A stretch of 64,000 bases of DNA, taken from contig JAHFQJ010000005.1 of the NCBI GenBank assembly GCA_023266335.1, positions 22,110-86,109 of the forward strand, given 5' to 3'. The notes below the pieces were generated by a model, which saw only the letters and a program-made list of their open reading frames with translations, was not told where the DNA came from and did not search any database. Origin of the DNA: Burkholderiaceae bacterium. GTDB lineage: Bacteria; Pseudomonadota; Gammaproteobacteria; Burkholderiales; Burkholderiaceae. The translations under genes and the position numbers were made by a program. This document shows positions 20,280-31,909 of the stretch, one piece after another (positions within the stretch are counted from its first letter, which is position 1; each line of letters begins with the position of its first letter).

Positions 20280-20288
20280 TGTTATAAT
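20280..20288 (+). promoter_or_regulatory. Extended -10 promoter of purL
   Basis: TG at 20280-20281, one spacer base, then a perfect TATAAT at 20283-20288. No good -35 hexamer is seen at 17 bases, which is acceptable for an extended -10 promoter. The predicted leader is about 28 bases with AGAGG ahead of the purL ATG. Confidence 0.5.
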
Positions 20289-20322
20289 AATGGCTTAGAT
20301 TAATAAGTTTTCAGAGGTTTAT

Positions 20323-23300
20323 ATGTACCAATTTAGCGTACTGGCAGGTAGTAACGCATTATCATATTTTAGAATTAACTCAATTTTACAAAAAATAAAT
20401 GAAAAACTTTCAAGTACTAATATAAGCTGTATATCAAGTCAATATTTTCACTTTATCCAGCAAACTAATTTTTTAACTGAGAATGAGAAAAAAACTTTAG
20501 AGGGAATTTTAACTTACGGCAATAAATTTATTAATAAAGCAGATGATGATAATTTAGCTGAAATATATAGTGTAATTGTAATTCCACGTTTAGGAACAAC
20601 ATCTCCATGGTCAAGTAAAGCGAGTGATATTGCACATAATACGGGTTTATCTAACGTAAAACGCATAGAAAGAGGAATTGAATATAAATTTTATATTGAT
20701 AAAACTAATTCTTTATCTCAAATAATCAGACAAAAAATAGCGGATATTTTAGGCGGCAATAAAGATTTACAAAATAATGCAGATATTCTAGATGATAAAG
20801 AAAAAAATATTATTAACGGCATTATTCACGACCGCATGACTGAAAGCATTATGTATAATCAGCAAAGTGCTTTAAGTTTATTTGATGAAATAGCTGCAAA
20901 ACCTTTAAATCATATTGATATATCTGAACAAAATGGTGCTAAAAAAGCTTTGGAAAAATCAAATAAAGATATGGGTTTAGCTTTATCTATAGATGAAATA
21001 GACTATTTATTTGATGCTTATACCAAAATGCACCGTAATCCGACAGATGTAGAATTAATGATGTTTGCTCAAGCTAACAGCGAACATTGCCGCCATAAAA
21101 TTTTTAATGCATCTTGGGTTATTGATGGGGTTAAGCAGGATTATAGTTTATTTGGTATGATTAAAAATACGCATAAAATTACTCCGCAAGGTACAATTGT
21201 TGCCTATTCTGATAATTCGGCTATTATGCAGGGGCAAAAAAGTATACGCTATTTCCCTGATTATATGACGGGATTATATGCTGCACATAGTGATATACTG
21301 CATACGATTATGAAAGTTGAAACACATAATCATCCGACAGCTATTTCTCCATTTGCAGGCGCATCTACGGGAGCAGGCGGTGAAATCCGCGATGAAGGTG
21401 CAACCGGCAGAGGCTCAAAACCAAAAGCAGGTTTAACCGGTTTTAGTGTATCACATCTTAATATACCAAATTATGTTCAAAGCTGGGAAAAAGAAGATAT
21501 AGAATACGGCAAGCCCAGTCATATTGCAAGCCCGTTAGATATTATGATTCAAGCTCCAATCGGGGCTGCTGCTTTTAATAATGAATTCGGTCGTGCAAAC
21601 TTGGCTGGCTATTTTCGTGTTTATCAGCAAAAAATAAAAGATAAATATTATGGCTACCATAAACCAATTATGTTGGCAGGCGGTATGGGAAGTATTTGTG
21701 ATAAATATACTCACAAACAAGACTTAGCTGAAGGAACTTTGCTCATACAGATTGGTGGTCCAAGTATGAGAATTGGTATTGGCGGGGGTGCTGCCAGCTC
21801 AATGACAACGGGTACAAATGCCATAGAATTAGATTTTAATTCTGTGCAAAGAGATAATGCTGAATTACAGCATCGAGCTCAAGAAGTCATTACAGCTTGT
21901 TATAATTTAGAAGATAACCCTATTTTATCTATTCACGATGTAGGTGCAGGCGGTTTATCAAATGCATTTCCAGAGCTGGCAGAAGGTGCTGGCAAGGGTG
22001 CAGTCTTCGACCTTAGAACAATAGATGTACAAGAAAGCGGTATGAGTCCGGCTGAAATATGGTGTAATGAATCTCAAGAGCGTTATGTGTTAGCAATTTC
22101 ACCGCAAAATTTACCACTCTTTGAACAAATATGTAAACGTGAACGCTGTCCGTTTAAAGTAGTTGGCAAAATTCAGGAAAATAAAACTTTAGAGCTAATT
22201 GATAGTAATTTAAATAAATCAGATGAAAACTATAAAGTTATTGATTTATCTATGGAAACACTATTTGGTAAACCGCCAAAAGTGCAAAAAGATGTAACAT
22301 GCATAAGCATAGAATTAGGTAAAGAAGAATTAGATAATATTAATCTTGAACAAGCCGCGTTGGACATATTACGTCATCCAACTGTAGCTAATAAAGAATT
22401 TTTAATTACAATTGGCGACCGCAGTGTGGGAGGTTTAAGCTCTCAAGATCAAATGGTAGGACCTTGGCAAATTCCTGTGGCTGATTGTGCAGTTACCTTA
22501 TCAGATTTTGAAAATAGTCATGGGCAAGCGATGGCAATTGGAGAGCGTACGCCATTAGCTGTATTAAACGCAGCAGCTAGTGCAAGAATAAGTGTTGCGG
22601 AAGTCATAACTAATTTATTAGGGGCAGATATTCAAAAGTTAAGCGATATTAAATTATCGGCAAACTGGATGGCTGCATGCGGTGATAATGAGCAAGATGT
22701 AAATTTATATACTGTAGTTAAGGCGATTGGTTTAGAATTATGTCCGGCTTTAGGATTGTCCATTCCTGTGGGTAAAGATTCTTTATCCATGCGGACTGTT
22801 TGGAATGATGAAAACGTAAGCAAAAATGTAACTTCTCCTGTTTCATTAATTACGAGCGGATTTGCTCCGGTTAGTGATGTAAGAAAAACTATTACACCTC
22901 AGTTGCAGTTGTTGAGTGATGAAAATAATATTAATAAGCCGACAGAAATTATATTAATTGATTTAGGCAAGGGTAAAAACCGTTTAGCTGGCAGTATTTT
23001 AACTCAAGTAAGCGGTCAATATGGAAATCAGACGCCAGATTTAGATAATCCGCAAGATTTAATTAATTTATTTTCAGGCATAAAAAAATTAAAAGATAAT
23101 AATTTAATATTAGCTATGCACGATAGGTCGGATGGCGGATTATGGGCGGCATTATGCGAAATGTCATTCGCTGGGCATATGGGTATAAGCATTAACATTG
23201 ATATATTAATTGCTTCCTCGCAAAGTAATAATGCATACGATGATGTAAAAGATGGTGCAAAACAAAATAGCGGCGCAAGACATAAAGCTGCTCTAGAAGT

Positions 23301-24453
23301 TTTATTTAATGAAGAAGTTGGCTTAGTTATTCAAACAGCAAAACAAAACCGTGAACAAGTGTTTAATATATTAAGAGAATTTAATTTATCCTCTTATAGT
23401 CATATAACTGCTGCTCCAAACATTTCTGATAATATTGAGATATATTGCGATGCAAAAGTTATCTTTAATGAAAGCCGCGTATTATTACAGCAGGTATGGA
23501 GTGAGGTAAGCTATAAAATCGCCGAGTTAAGAGATAATCCAGAATGTGTACAGCAAAATTTTAATAATATTGTAATACGTAATAAGGGAATTAATCCAAG
23601 TCCAATTATCAAATTTCCAGTTAATATTAAATATCCTTCATCTAAACAAAAAAAAGCTGCAATTTTGAGAGAGCAAGGTGTAAATTCTCACATTGAAATG
23701 GCGTTTGCCTTAGAGCAAGCTGGTTTTAGCTGTTATGATGTGCATATGAGTGATTTATTAAGCGGAAAATTTGATTTGGCAGATTTTGCCGGTTTTATTG
23801 CCTGCGGAGGATTTTCATACGGAGATGTATTAGGTGCAGGTCAGGGCTGGGCAAAGACCATCTTATATAATACTAAATTAAATCAGATGTTTAGTCAATT
23901 TTTTAATAGAAAAGACAGCTTTGCTTTAGGTATATGTAATGGTTGTCAAATGTTAAGTCATTTAAGCCCGATTATTCCAAACACTCAACATTGGCCGCGT
24001 TTTACCCGCAATGTAAGTGAGCAGTATGAAGCAAGATTATCTATGGTGAAAATTAATAATTCGCCTTCAATTTTCTTTAAAGATATGCATGATTTAGTAT
24101 TGCCAATTGTGGTGGCACACGGTGAAGGTTATGCGGATTTTAGCCAGCACGGCAGTATTGATAATGTAGATATCTCTTGTTATTTTGTGGATAACCAGCA
24201 TGATAGAACTGATATTTACCCGTTTAATCCAAATGGTTCTCCGCTTGGAATTACTGCAGTTACATCGTCTGACGGAAGATTTACAGCCATGATGCCTCAT
24301 CCGGAACGGGCATTACGTACACAACAGCTAAGCTATTGTCCGCCGCAGTGGAAAGAACATGAGTTTACACCATGGCTGCAAATGTTTATTAATGCCGCTG
24401 ATTGGACAGATAATAATTCAAACCTGATTAGTGATTATAGTATAACTGGCTAA
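20323..24453 (+). CDS. purL: Phosphoribosylformylglycinamidine synthase, single-chain
   Basis: 1376 residues, the long single-chain form of proteobacteria. The N-terminal PurS-like region is followed by linker and two AIRS-like halves (KVETHNHPTAISPFAGASTGAGGEIRDEG near residue 340 holds the catalytic His). A C-terminal class I glutaminase carries the nucleophile Cys in LGICNGCQMLSHL (near 1210) and the His/Glu in MMPHPERALR. It converts FGAR to FGAM in purine synthesis using glutamine. The gene is transcribed away from dnaK and ends eight bases from the convergent rlmE. Confidence 0.98.
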   Translation: MYQFSVLAGSNALSYFRINSILQKINEKLSSTNISCISSQYFHFIQQTNFLTENEKKTLEGILTYGNKFINKADDDNLAEIYSVIVIPRLGTTSPWSSKASDIAHNTGLSNVKRIERGIEYKFYIDKTNSLSQIIRQKIADILGGNKDLQNNADILDDKEKNIINGIIHDRMTESIMYNQQSALSLFDEIAAKPLNHIDISEQNGAKKALEKSNKDMGLALSIDEIDYLFDAYTKMHRNPTDVELMMFAQANSEHCRHKIFNASWVIDGVKQDYSLFGMIKNTHKITPQGTIVAYSDNSAIMQGQKSIRYFPDYMTGLYAAHSDILHTIMKVETHNHPTAISPFAGASTGAGGEIRDEGATGRGSKPKAGLTGFSVSHLNIPNYVQSWEKEDIEYGKPSHIASPLDIMIQAPIGAAAFNNEFGRANLAGYFRVYQQKIKDKYYGYHKPIMLAGGMGSICDKYTHKQDLAEGTLLIQIGGPSMRIGIGGGAASSMTTGTNAIELDFNSVQRDNAELQHRAQEVITACYNLEDNPILSIHDVGAGGLSNAFPELAEGAGKGAVFDLRTIDVQESGMSPAEIWCNESQERYVLAISPQNLPLFEQICKRERCPFKVVGKIQENKTLELIDSNLNKSDENYKVIDLSMETLFGKPPKVQKDVTCISIELGKEELDNINLEQAALDILRHPTVANKEFLITIGDRSVGGLSSQDQMVGPWQIPVADCAVTLSDFENSHGQAMAIGERTPLAVLNAAASARISVAEVITNLLGADIQKLSDIKLSANWMAACGDNEQDVNLYTVVKAIGLELCPALGLSIPVGKDSLSMRTVWNDENVSKNVTSPVSLITSGFAPVSDVRKTITPQLQLLSDENNINKPTEIILIDLGKGKNRLAGSILTQVSGQYGNQTPDLDNPQDLINLFSGIKKLKDNNLILAMHDRSDGGLWAALCEMSFAGHMGISINIDILIASSQSNNAYDDVKDGAKQNSGARHKAALEVLFNEEVGLVIQTAKQNREQVFNILREFNLSSYSHITAAPNISDNIEIYCDAKVIFNESRVLLQQVWSEVSYKIAELRDNPECVQQNFNNIVIRNKGINPSPIIKFPVNIKYPSSKQKKAAILREQGVNSHIEMAFALEQAGFSCYDVHMSDLLSGKFDLADFAGFIACGGFSYGDVLGAGQGWAKTILYNTKLNQMFSQFFNRKDSFALGICNGCQMLSHLSPIIPNTQHWPRFTRNVSEQYEARLSMVKINNSPSIFFKDMHDLVLPIVVAHGEGYADFSQHGSIDNVDISCYFVDNQHDRTDIYPFNPNGSPLGITAVTSSDGRFTAMMPHPERALRTQQLSYCPPQWKEHEFTPWLQMFINAADWTDNNSNLISDYSITG

Positions 24454-24462
24454 AATGTTAAT

Positions 24463-25113
24463 TTAACCCTTCAACCCTCTAGCCAGTAAAAATGTTTCTG
24501 ATGAGTTGCTGCGTGATGCTTTGGGTTTTCTTTCAGCAACTTTTACAAAATGCTTTTTATAAAGCTCTACAATTTGACTAAACCCGCTGCCGTGAAAACA
24601 CTTTATAACAGCCCAGCCGTTTTTTTTAAGATTGTTTAAAGCAAAGTCTAATACTAGTTCTGCAATGTGTTCAATGCGTGCAGCATCTGCTACTTCAATG
24701 CCTGATAAATTCGGCGACATGTCTGACATAACTCCATCAATTTTTTTTTCGCCGGATATATTTAAAACCATCTGCTGAAATTTTTGATATATTTCTTCTT
24801 CTCTAAAATCTCCCTGTAAAAAATGCACATCAGAAATATTATCCATAGGTAATATGTCTATAGCAATAATTGCCCCATTCAAAATATTGGTTAATGGATT
24901 ACGTAATTTTTTGCATGCATATTGACTCCAGCTACCTGGTGTAGAACCTAAATCTACTAAAATATCCCCTGCTTTAATTAAATTTTCATCTTCGTCAATT
25001 TGTTTTATTTTATAAGCTGCTCTTGCCCGATAACCCTCTCTTTGAGCCATTTTTACATAAGGGTCGTTTATATGGTCATGCAGCCAATTCTGATTGAATT
25101 TATTTTTTTTCAT
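24463..25113 (-). CDS. rlmE: 23S rRNA 2'-O-ribose U2552 methyltransferase RlmE (FtsJ)
   Basis: 216 residues. The N-terminus [24 protein letters not shown] segment ([20 protein letters not shown]) with the catalytic Lys, the SAM loop [14 protein letters not shown], the acidic [12 protein letters not shown] and VIKCFHG complete the K-D-K-E tetrad of the family. It methylates U2552 in the large-subunit A loop late in ribosome assembly. The frequent ftsH neighbour is absent. Confidence 0.96.
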   Translation of the reverse strand: MKKNKFNQNWLHDHINDPYVKMAQREGYRARAAYKIKQIDEDENLIKAGDILVDLGSTPGSWSQYACKKLRNPLTNILNGAIIAIDILPMDNISDVHFLQGDFREEEIYQKFQQMVLNISGEKKIDGVMSDMSPNLSGIEVADAARIEHIAELVLDFALNNLKKNGWAVIKCFHGSGFSQIVELYKKHFVKVAERKPKASRSNSSETFLLARGLKG

Positions 25114-25140
25114 ATATTATATTTATCATCTATAAATAAA

Positions 25141-25149
25141 ATTATAACA
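25141..25149 (-). promoter_or_regulatory. Extended -10 promoter of rlmE
   Basis: On the minus strand the sequence reads TGTTATAAT, that is TG, one base, TATAAT, about 28 bases before the rlmE ATG. The same nonamer is seen upstream of purL and of the DUF4065 gene. Confidence 0.45.
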
Positions 25150-25164
25150 CATTTAAATTACTAG

Positions 25165-26085
25165 CTAAGGTAAGCTTATATACATGCTCTCTAAGGTTTC
25201 CTCCAAACTAATTGGATTAATTTCTCCAACACAGCTAATTAATTTGCTGTTATCTCCGCATAAAACTTTTACTTCATTTGCCCGGATAAAATTAGGATTA
25301 ACTTTGATTTGTATATTATATCCTGCGAGTTTCTGCATAATCTCTATAGCATCTTTTAAGTAATGAGTTTTTCCGCTGCATACATTATAAATTTGTAAAT
25401 TTGAATTTAAATCCATATGTTTAGATTTTTCTGCTAATTTACGGTAACATTCTGCTACTACTCTAACATCTGAAAAGTCGCGGGCTATATTTATGTTACC
25501 TAGTTCAATTTCTTTCTTATTTTCTTTAAAATGATTAACAATTTTTGGAAGTAAAAAACTTGTATCTTGCCCTATACCTGTATAATTAAACGGGCGTACA
25601 ATAATAACCGGCAGTTTATAAATCCACCATTTTGCAACCTGCTCCATAGCTAACTTGCTGATTGCATAGTGGTTTTCTGGATGCGGAACTATTTCTTCGT
25701 GCAGGGCTTTACCGCTGTTATTATTGCCGTAGATATTTGCACTGCTGGCTAATAATACCAATTGAGGGTTAATATTTGAATTATAAACCGCATTCAATAA
25801 GTTTTCTGTTCCAATTACATTTGTTTCATAAAATTGATGTAACGAAATATGCCCAACATGAGCGATAGCTGCTAAATGAATAATAATATCAGGCTTTATT
25901 TCACTAATTATATTAGTTAATTTTTCTTTATCTTCTAAACAGCATGTGTATATATTTTTTTGATTTATATCTGCTTGAGAAATACCATATACATCATACC
26001 CATTATTTAAAAATTCTTGCCATGTATATTGACCAGTAAAGCCGTTTACTCCGGTTATAAGTACTTTTTTTGCGGTATTATTCAT
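25165..26085 (-). CDS. rmd: NAD(P)-dependent sugar-nucleotide reductase, probably GDP-4-keto-6-deoxymannose reductase (Rmd-like)
   Basis: 306 residues, extended SDR fold. The Rossmann loop is TGVNGFTGQY, and the catalytic Ser and YxxxK appear in SSANIYGN and HYAISK. RPFNYTGIGQ resembles the RPFNHTGPGQ motif of Rmd-type reductases. With Gmd from the same operon it would convert GDP-mannose to GDP-D-rhamnose. Other outcomes such as GDP-6-deoxy-talose cannot be excluded by eye. It is the last gene of the glycan operon and starts two bases after the frameshifted acetyltransferase. Confidence 0.75.
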   Translation of the reverse strand: MNNTAKKVLITGVNGFTGQYTWQEFLNNGYDVYGISQADINQKNIYTCCLEDKEKLTNIISEIKPDIIIHLAAIAHVGHISLHQFYETNVIGTENLLNAVYNSNINPQLVLLASSANIYGNNNSGKALHEEIVPHPENHYAISKLAMEQVAKWWIYKLPVIIVRPFNYTGIGQDTSFLLPKIVNHFKENKKEIELGNINIARDFSDVRVVAECYRKLAEKSKHMDLNSNLQIYNVCSGKTHYLKDAIEIMQKLAGYNIQIKVNPNFIRANEVKVLCGDNSKLISCVGEINPISLEETLESMYISLP

Positions 26086-26087
26086 AG

Positions 26088-26578
26088 TTATTTCTTTATA
26101 GAATTTAAATCTAATCCCATATAAACTACATTTGGATATGGATTATAACGATAGGGCTCAATTTCTGTGAAACCAAAATTTTTATACAGCTTAACTGCTT
26201 TTTCCAGCTCGTTTAAAGTATCTAATTTAATTTGAGCATATTTAAGAATTTTTGCTTGCTCAATCACAGCTTTACATAATAATTTACCAATACCATATCC
26301 GTGCCAATTTGGCAGAACAAACATTCTTTTCATTTCAGCAATACCCAAAAATTTAAATCAAACTCACGCAACCCAACACCGCCTACATATTCATTATCAG
26401 CTCTGGCTAAAATTAAACAGCCTTTAGGTTCAGCATACATAGATTCAATTTGTTCTAATTCTTGACTAAATTCTTGAAACTCTAAATCTACAGCTAAAAA
26501 CTCTGCAAATTTTTCAAATATTTGCCTAGCAATTGCAAATTGATTTTTTGATTGTGCAATTTCGATTTCTATCTGCAT
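26088..26578 (-). pseudogene. GNAT acetyltransferase split by a frameshift
   Basis: Two minus-strand frames make up one acetyltransferase of about 160 residues. The first (26330-26578) carries the N-terminal half to YVGGVGLREFDLNF and then runs into a stop. The second (to 26088) resumes with LGIAEMKRMFV, matching the family's aEMKRlyV, then LPNWHGYGIGKLL, the acetyl-CoA loop. The break falls in a run of five T's (about 26344-26350), so a single-base indel would rejoin the halves. It may be a real mutation, an assembly error or slippage. Its place between gmd and rmd suggests an acetyl-group decoration of the sugar, or a passenger. Confidence 0.8.
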
Positions 26579-26605
26579 ATTGCTTTTTATTAAATTATTA
26601 AATTA

Positions 26606-27664
<1,059 letters not shown>

Positions 27665-27689
27665 TTATATTGCAATAAATTAAGTTATC

Positions 27690-30600
27690 TTAGTCAACTA
27701 TAGTTAATTTATTCATTAGTTTTTCTGCATTATCCTGCCAGTCTAATATAGTTATATCTAACTTGTTACTTATATTTAGTAGTTCATTTTGCAACTCTTG
27801 TGTTTGGTTTTTAATCATAAAATACATTTTCATACCAATGTTAAACATATTTTCCAGAGTATCAAGTGTATCCATACTATTTTTATTAATTATTATATCC
27901 AGCTTTAAGAAAATATCATTTTTACTATACTCGATAAAATCGTCTGAAAATGCATTATGGCATTCAAATAAACCAAATACAAAATCACGTGCATATTTGT
28001 AGCTGATTTCATTTTTAGCTATATAAACTGGTTCTATTCTATACGAACTAAATTTATGCTGATTATTTAATAAACTTAGCACTAATTCTCTTATTTTATA
28101 AAAATTTATACTATCTAAAGTTTTGTTAACTAGGCATGATACATCAATTAACACCTGTTTTGCTGACTTTGCATTAGTAAAATTAAGCGATAAAGTATGT
28201 GCAATTTTTTGTAATTCAATATTCTCTAAAGCTTGTAAATCATTTTTATCATCAACATCTTGTATTATTTCGTCCATAGAATATTTTTTAGCATAAAAAT
28301 TCTCTATAGCTTCGTAGTATTTTTTAGCACATTTTTCCGGGGAATGATTATTTATGATATATTGCCTAGCGTTTAGGCTTAGTTTATTTCTTAAATCTTC
28401 ATCATGATAAAGCTTATTTATTGCCGCAGCCAAATTCATATTATTAAATTTATCTTCCAGCATGTATACACTATCCTGCGGAAGTTCTGCCATCGCTCCG
28501 TTAGCATTAATAATAGTTGGTATTGCATAGTTCATTGCATCTAACACGGCGGCTGAAGTTTCTCCTCTTGATAAAGAACGCAACTGCACAGATAAATCTG
28601 CTATAGTCAGATAATTTTTAAATGTATTGCTATCTACCCAACCGGTAATTTTAATTTGCTGATGTTTATCATTTTTCTTAATGAAACTTAATATTTCAGT
28701 TCCATAAATGCTATTTTCATCATTATTGCCCACAAATATTAGCTTACATTTTGTATTTGAGGCTAAATCAGAACTAAACCAAGCTTGTAATAAGCTTAAA
28801 TTTTGCTTTGTTCTACCCAAAATACCAAAACTGCAAACTATGAATGAATCATCTGCATTAAGAGATTGTCTAATATTTATTTTATCCTGCTTAAGATTAG
28901 AAAATCTTAATAATGGGATAATTTCCCAAGTTTTTAAATTGTTTAAATTAGAACCGCCATAATATTGATAAGCAAGATTTTTTGCATATTTAGAATGACT
29001 AATAACACCAGCTGCATTTTTTAAAACAGAAAAATTACACGGATATTTAAAAATCACATCGTGAATTTTATCCATTATATAACGTTGTTTTACAGCAAGA
29101 TACCCATAAGAATTATATAATTCAGTCGCCCAAGAATTTGGATTTATCCTCATCATTTCCAAGTATGAGCAAATACCGCTAAGAAAGAAATCATGTAATA
29201 CCACCACACCAGTTATTTGTGGCAGTAATTCAAACATATGCTGATGAAATTCAGAATTTCCAAAATGATATAAAACTCTATCAAATAATGTATAATTTTC
29301 TTTAAACCAAGCCGTATTATGTATAGTATATTTACTTTTTAGATCTTGACTAATATCATTTTGATTAATAATTAAATGAATATCATAATATTTAGCCAGC
29401 TCGACTAAAAGCTGTTCGCTATAATCTGCAATTCCGCTTTTAGCATTTGGAATAGGCGAAATATAGGCTAATTTTCGCTTATGTTCTAAATTTTCCTGAA
29501 GTTTGACAGCATACTCATTTTTTTTGCAGTTTTCATAATAATTCTCAAGGGCATTAATAGCCGACAAAGCACTTTTATCCCAAGAAAATTTTTGTACTTG
29601 TTTTTCATTATGTGCTATAAGCTGAATTCTAAAACTTGGATTTTCTATTACTTGCTGTATTTTTTGCGTAATATCATCAATGGAATGCGGATTAAACAAA
29701 GCTTCCTGCAAACCTACTACTTCAGGCAAACTAGATACATTTGATGCAATTACCGGAGCACCGCACTGCATTGCCTCTAAAGCAGGCAAGCCAAAGCCTT
29801 CATGCCAAGATGGAAATACAAATAAATAACATAAATTATATAAGGTAATTAAATCCTGCTCTTCAATAAATCCTGTAAATATAACTTGATCTGTATTTAA
29901 TCCAGCCTGCAATACTAATTTAGTTAATTTATTTTTATCTTGCTCTCGGATAGAGCAAATAATAGCAAGCTGATAATCATGTCTTATATTATTTGGTAAT
30001 TTAGAATAGGCTAAAATAAGATTATCAATATTTTTACGGTAATCTATTCCTCCAGTATACATTATGAAAGGCTTGTATAAATTATATTTAGCAGATACTT
30101 TATTTTTTTCAATATCACTTATATTAACTTTTGTAAAATGATTATCACTTGCGGTTGAAATATTTATTACATTATTAGAATTAAAATCTATATAATTAAT
30201 TGCTTCTTGGCGAGATGATTCAGATATAGACAATAATAAATCTGCCTTTTTCAAATATTCAATTTTTTCTAAATATTCATTTTTTATATTTTGATTCAGC
30301 AGATAAATATCTTGATATATATAAGGAATTAAATCATACAAAATAACCGCAGTATTAATTTTTTTATCTAAATGAGATATGCTGACAGCTGCATTATTTT
30401 CATTTTCAAACAAGCTGGAAACTATGACTATATCAGCATCTAATTTAAATAAAACTGCTTCTCTAATTAGTTTAGAAATATTGTAATTATTTTCTTGAGG
30501 ATACCAAACTATAATATTTTCTTTTGGCAATATATCTGCAAAATCTTTTCTAATTTCTACGAGAGATTTTTGAAAACTTCCATTTAATAAAATAATAATT

Positions 30601-30716
30601 TCATGTTTATCCCGATTTTTTATCAAAGCTTTAGTAAATGATGTAGAATATCTGCCAATTCCTCTATGTCTTGATCCAAAAGATTGCGCTCCCTGCATAT
30701 CAATAACTATGCGCAT
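27690..30716 (-). CDS. Large glycosyltransferase with two GT4-type modules
   Basis: 1008 residues. Module one (about 1-400) has RHRGIGRYSTSF near the start, MYTGGIDYRKNIDNLILAY, and FPSWHEGFGLPALEAMQCG, the GT4 E-x7-E donor site. Module two (about 405-830) restarts with YISPIPNAKSGIADYSEQL and has SFGILGRTKQNLS and SRGETSAAVLDAMNYAIPT, a weaker donor motif. About 170 C-terminal residues match nothing I recognise. Multi-module GT4 enzymes of this kind polymerise mannan or rhamnan O-antigens in the cytoplasm before ABC export, and the neighbouring gmd, rmd, wzm and wzt fit this. Linkage and sugar cannot be read from the sequence. Confidence 0.85.
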   Translation of the reverse strand: MRIVIDMQGAQSFGSRHRGIGRYSTSFTKALIKNRDKHEIIILLNGSFQKSLVEIRKDFADILPKENIIVWYPQENNYNISKLIREAVLFKLDADIVIVSSLFENENNAAVSISHLDKKINTAVILYDLIPYIYQDIYLLNQNIKNEYLEKIEYLKKADLLLSISESSRQEAINYIDFNSNNVINISTASDNHFTKVNISDIEKNKVSAKYNLYKPFIMYTGGIDYRKNIDNLILAYSKLPNNIRHDYQLAIICSIREQDKNKLTKLVLQAGLNTDQVIFTGFIEEQDLITLYNLCYLFVFPSWHEGFGLPALEAMQCGAPVIASNVSSLPEVVGLQEALFNPHSIDDITQKIQQVIENPSFRIQLIAHNEKQVQKFSWDKSALSAINALENYYENCKKNEYAVKLQENLEHKRKLAYISPIPNAKSGIADYSEQLLVELAKYYDIHLIINQNDISQDLKSKYTIHNTAWFKENYTLFDRVLYHFGNSEFHQHMFELLPQITGVVVLHDFFLSGICSYLEMMRINPNSWATELYNSYGYLAVKQRYIMDKIHDVIFKYPCNFSVLKNAAGVISHSKYAKNLAYQYYGGSNLNNLKTWEIIPLLRFSNLKQDKINIRQSLNADDSFIVCSFGILGRTKQNLSLLQAWFSSDLASNTKCKLIFVGNNDENSIYGTEILSFIKKNDKHQQIKITGWVDSNTFKNYLTIADLSVQLRSLSRGETSAAVLDAMNYAIPTIINANGAMAELPQDSVYMLEDKFNNMNLAAAINKLYHDEDLRNKLSLNARQYIINNHSPEKCAKKYYEAIENFYAKKYSMDEIIQDVDDKNDLQALENIELQKIAHTLSLNFTNAKSAKQVLIDVSCLVNKTLDSINFYKIRELVLSLLNNQHKFSSYRIEPVYIAKNEISYKYARDFVFGLFECHNAFSDDFIEYSKNDIFLKLDIIINKNSMDTLDTLENMFNIGMKMYFMIKNQTQELQNELLNISNKLDITILDWQDNAEKLMNKLTIVD

Positions 30717-30718
30717 TA

Positions 30719-31909
30719 CTATTTTTCCTTTTTATTTTTTGCTTTTACTCTCACTATTTGCTGCAGCTTATTATAAATTTCTAATGTATAGGGAGATAAA
30801 TTAATAATTTTGTTTTTATAGCCATTATTCTTTTGTCCGCTATAATTGATACTAAATTTATCAATATGCTTATATAAACTTGGATATAATTTAAGCATTT
30901 TTTTAGCCGCTATCTTTAATTTTGGCTGTGAATATACTAGTTTTAAAGATAAATTTAAACAAGAGCTAATCAATTTATTTATAATTGGCTTAATTTTTCC
31001 TGAAAATAATCTTAGCGGTTTAGTTATTTTCCAAGATTTACTGTTATGAACTTGCTGTAATTGTTCAGAAAGCATATGAACATTCATATTTAATTCTTTT
31101 GATAAATTTAGATGCTGTGCTATCTGTTCATGTAAATCCTTAACTATTTTCCTGCCGTCAAGATTTTCTTGTTCTAAATTTAAATTAGTTAACGCAAGTG
31201 ATTTATTTTTTTTATCTAAATTAAAGGTTTCACAAGTTATAAAATTGTCAAATATATTTGGTGGAGCAGAAAATTTATCGATTAAATCTATTTTACTTTC
31301 GTAAATATAAAATCTATTTAATCCATCAAAATAAGCAAATTTATAGCCTTTAGATAATACTAAATACTCCCAATGCTGATGGGATAATATTTGAGTATTT
31401 GGTAATGTACTTTCTATAACCAATATCCATGGTCTCACTAAAGATTTAGTCCAGCTTTGTAAAACTTGTGTTTCTGAACCTTCAACATCTATTTTTAACC
31501 AATGTATCTTTTTATTTTGAAATTCATGTAATAAAATATCTAAAGAAAGGACTGGAATTATAGTTTTGTGATATACATAGCCATGATTTGCATGCTGTTC
31601 AGCAATTTTTTCATCAGCGGTGGATAAACCCGTATCCGGAAATTCATAAAAAGTTAAAAATCCTGTAGTATTACTAATTGCAACTTGTAATATTGTTTCA
31701 TCAGGTCTAGATTCATGTAATTTATCTGCATATTGCTTTGTAGGCTCTACATGAACACCGCGCCAGCCTGCCTTATAAAAGGCTAAACTTACTGAATGTT
31801 CTATTGGATCCTGCGCTCCAATATCAATATAAAATCCATTATCAATATGCTGCAATGCACGCCATAGCATTAAGTCTTCTAGATTTTGGGCGTAAGAAAT
31901 AAATGTCAT
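30719..31909 (-). CDS. FkbM family methyltransferase with C-terminal coiled coil
   Basis: 396 residues. The N-terminal FkbM methyltransferase domain (about 1-210) contains FYIDIGAQDPIEHSVSLAFY for SAM binding, GVHVEPTKQYADKL and HWLKIDVEGSETQVLQSW, all characteristic. The region about 235-300 is predicted coiled coil, followed by a basic tail. Methylation of the terminal sugar is a known way of ending ABC-exported O-chains, so a chain-terminating role linked to the carbohydrate-binding Wzt tail is plausible (inference). It overlaps wzt by four bases (ATGA) and is two bases from the glycosyltransferase. Confidence 0.88.
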   Translation of the reverse strand: MTFISYAQNLEDLMLWRALQHIDNGFYIDIGAQDPIEHSVSLAFYKAGWRGVHVEPTKQYADKLHESRPDETILQVAISNTTGFLTFYEFPDTGLSTADEKIAEQHANHGYVYHKTIIPVLSLDILLHEFQNKKIHWLKIDVEGSETQVLQSWTKSLVRPWILVIESTLPNTQILSHQHWEYLVLSKGYKFAYFDGLNRFYIYESKIDLIDKFSAPPNIFDNFITCETFNLDKKNKSLALTNLNLEQENLDGRKIVKDLHEQIAQHLNLSKELNMNVHMLSEQLQQVHNSKSWKITKPLRLFSGKIKPIINKLISSCLNLSLKLVYSQPKLKIAAKKMLKLYPSLYKHIDKFSINYSGQKNNGYKNKIINLSPYTLEIYNKLQQIVRVKAKNKKEK

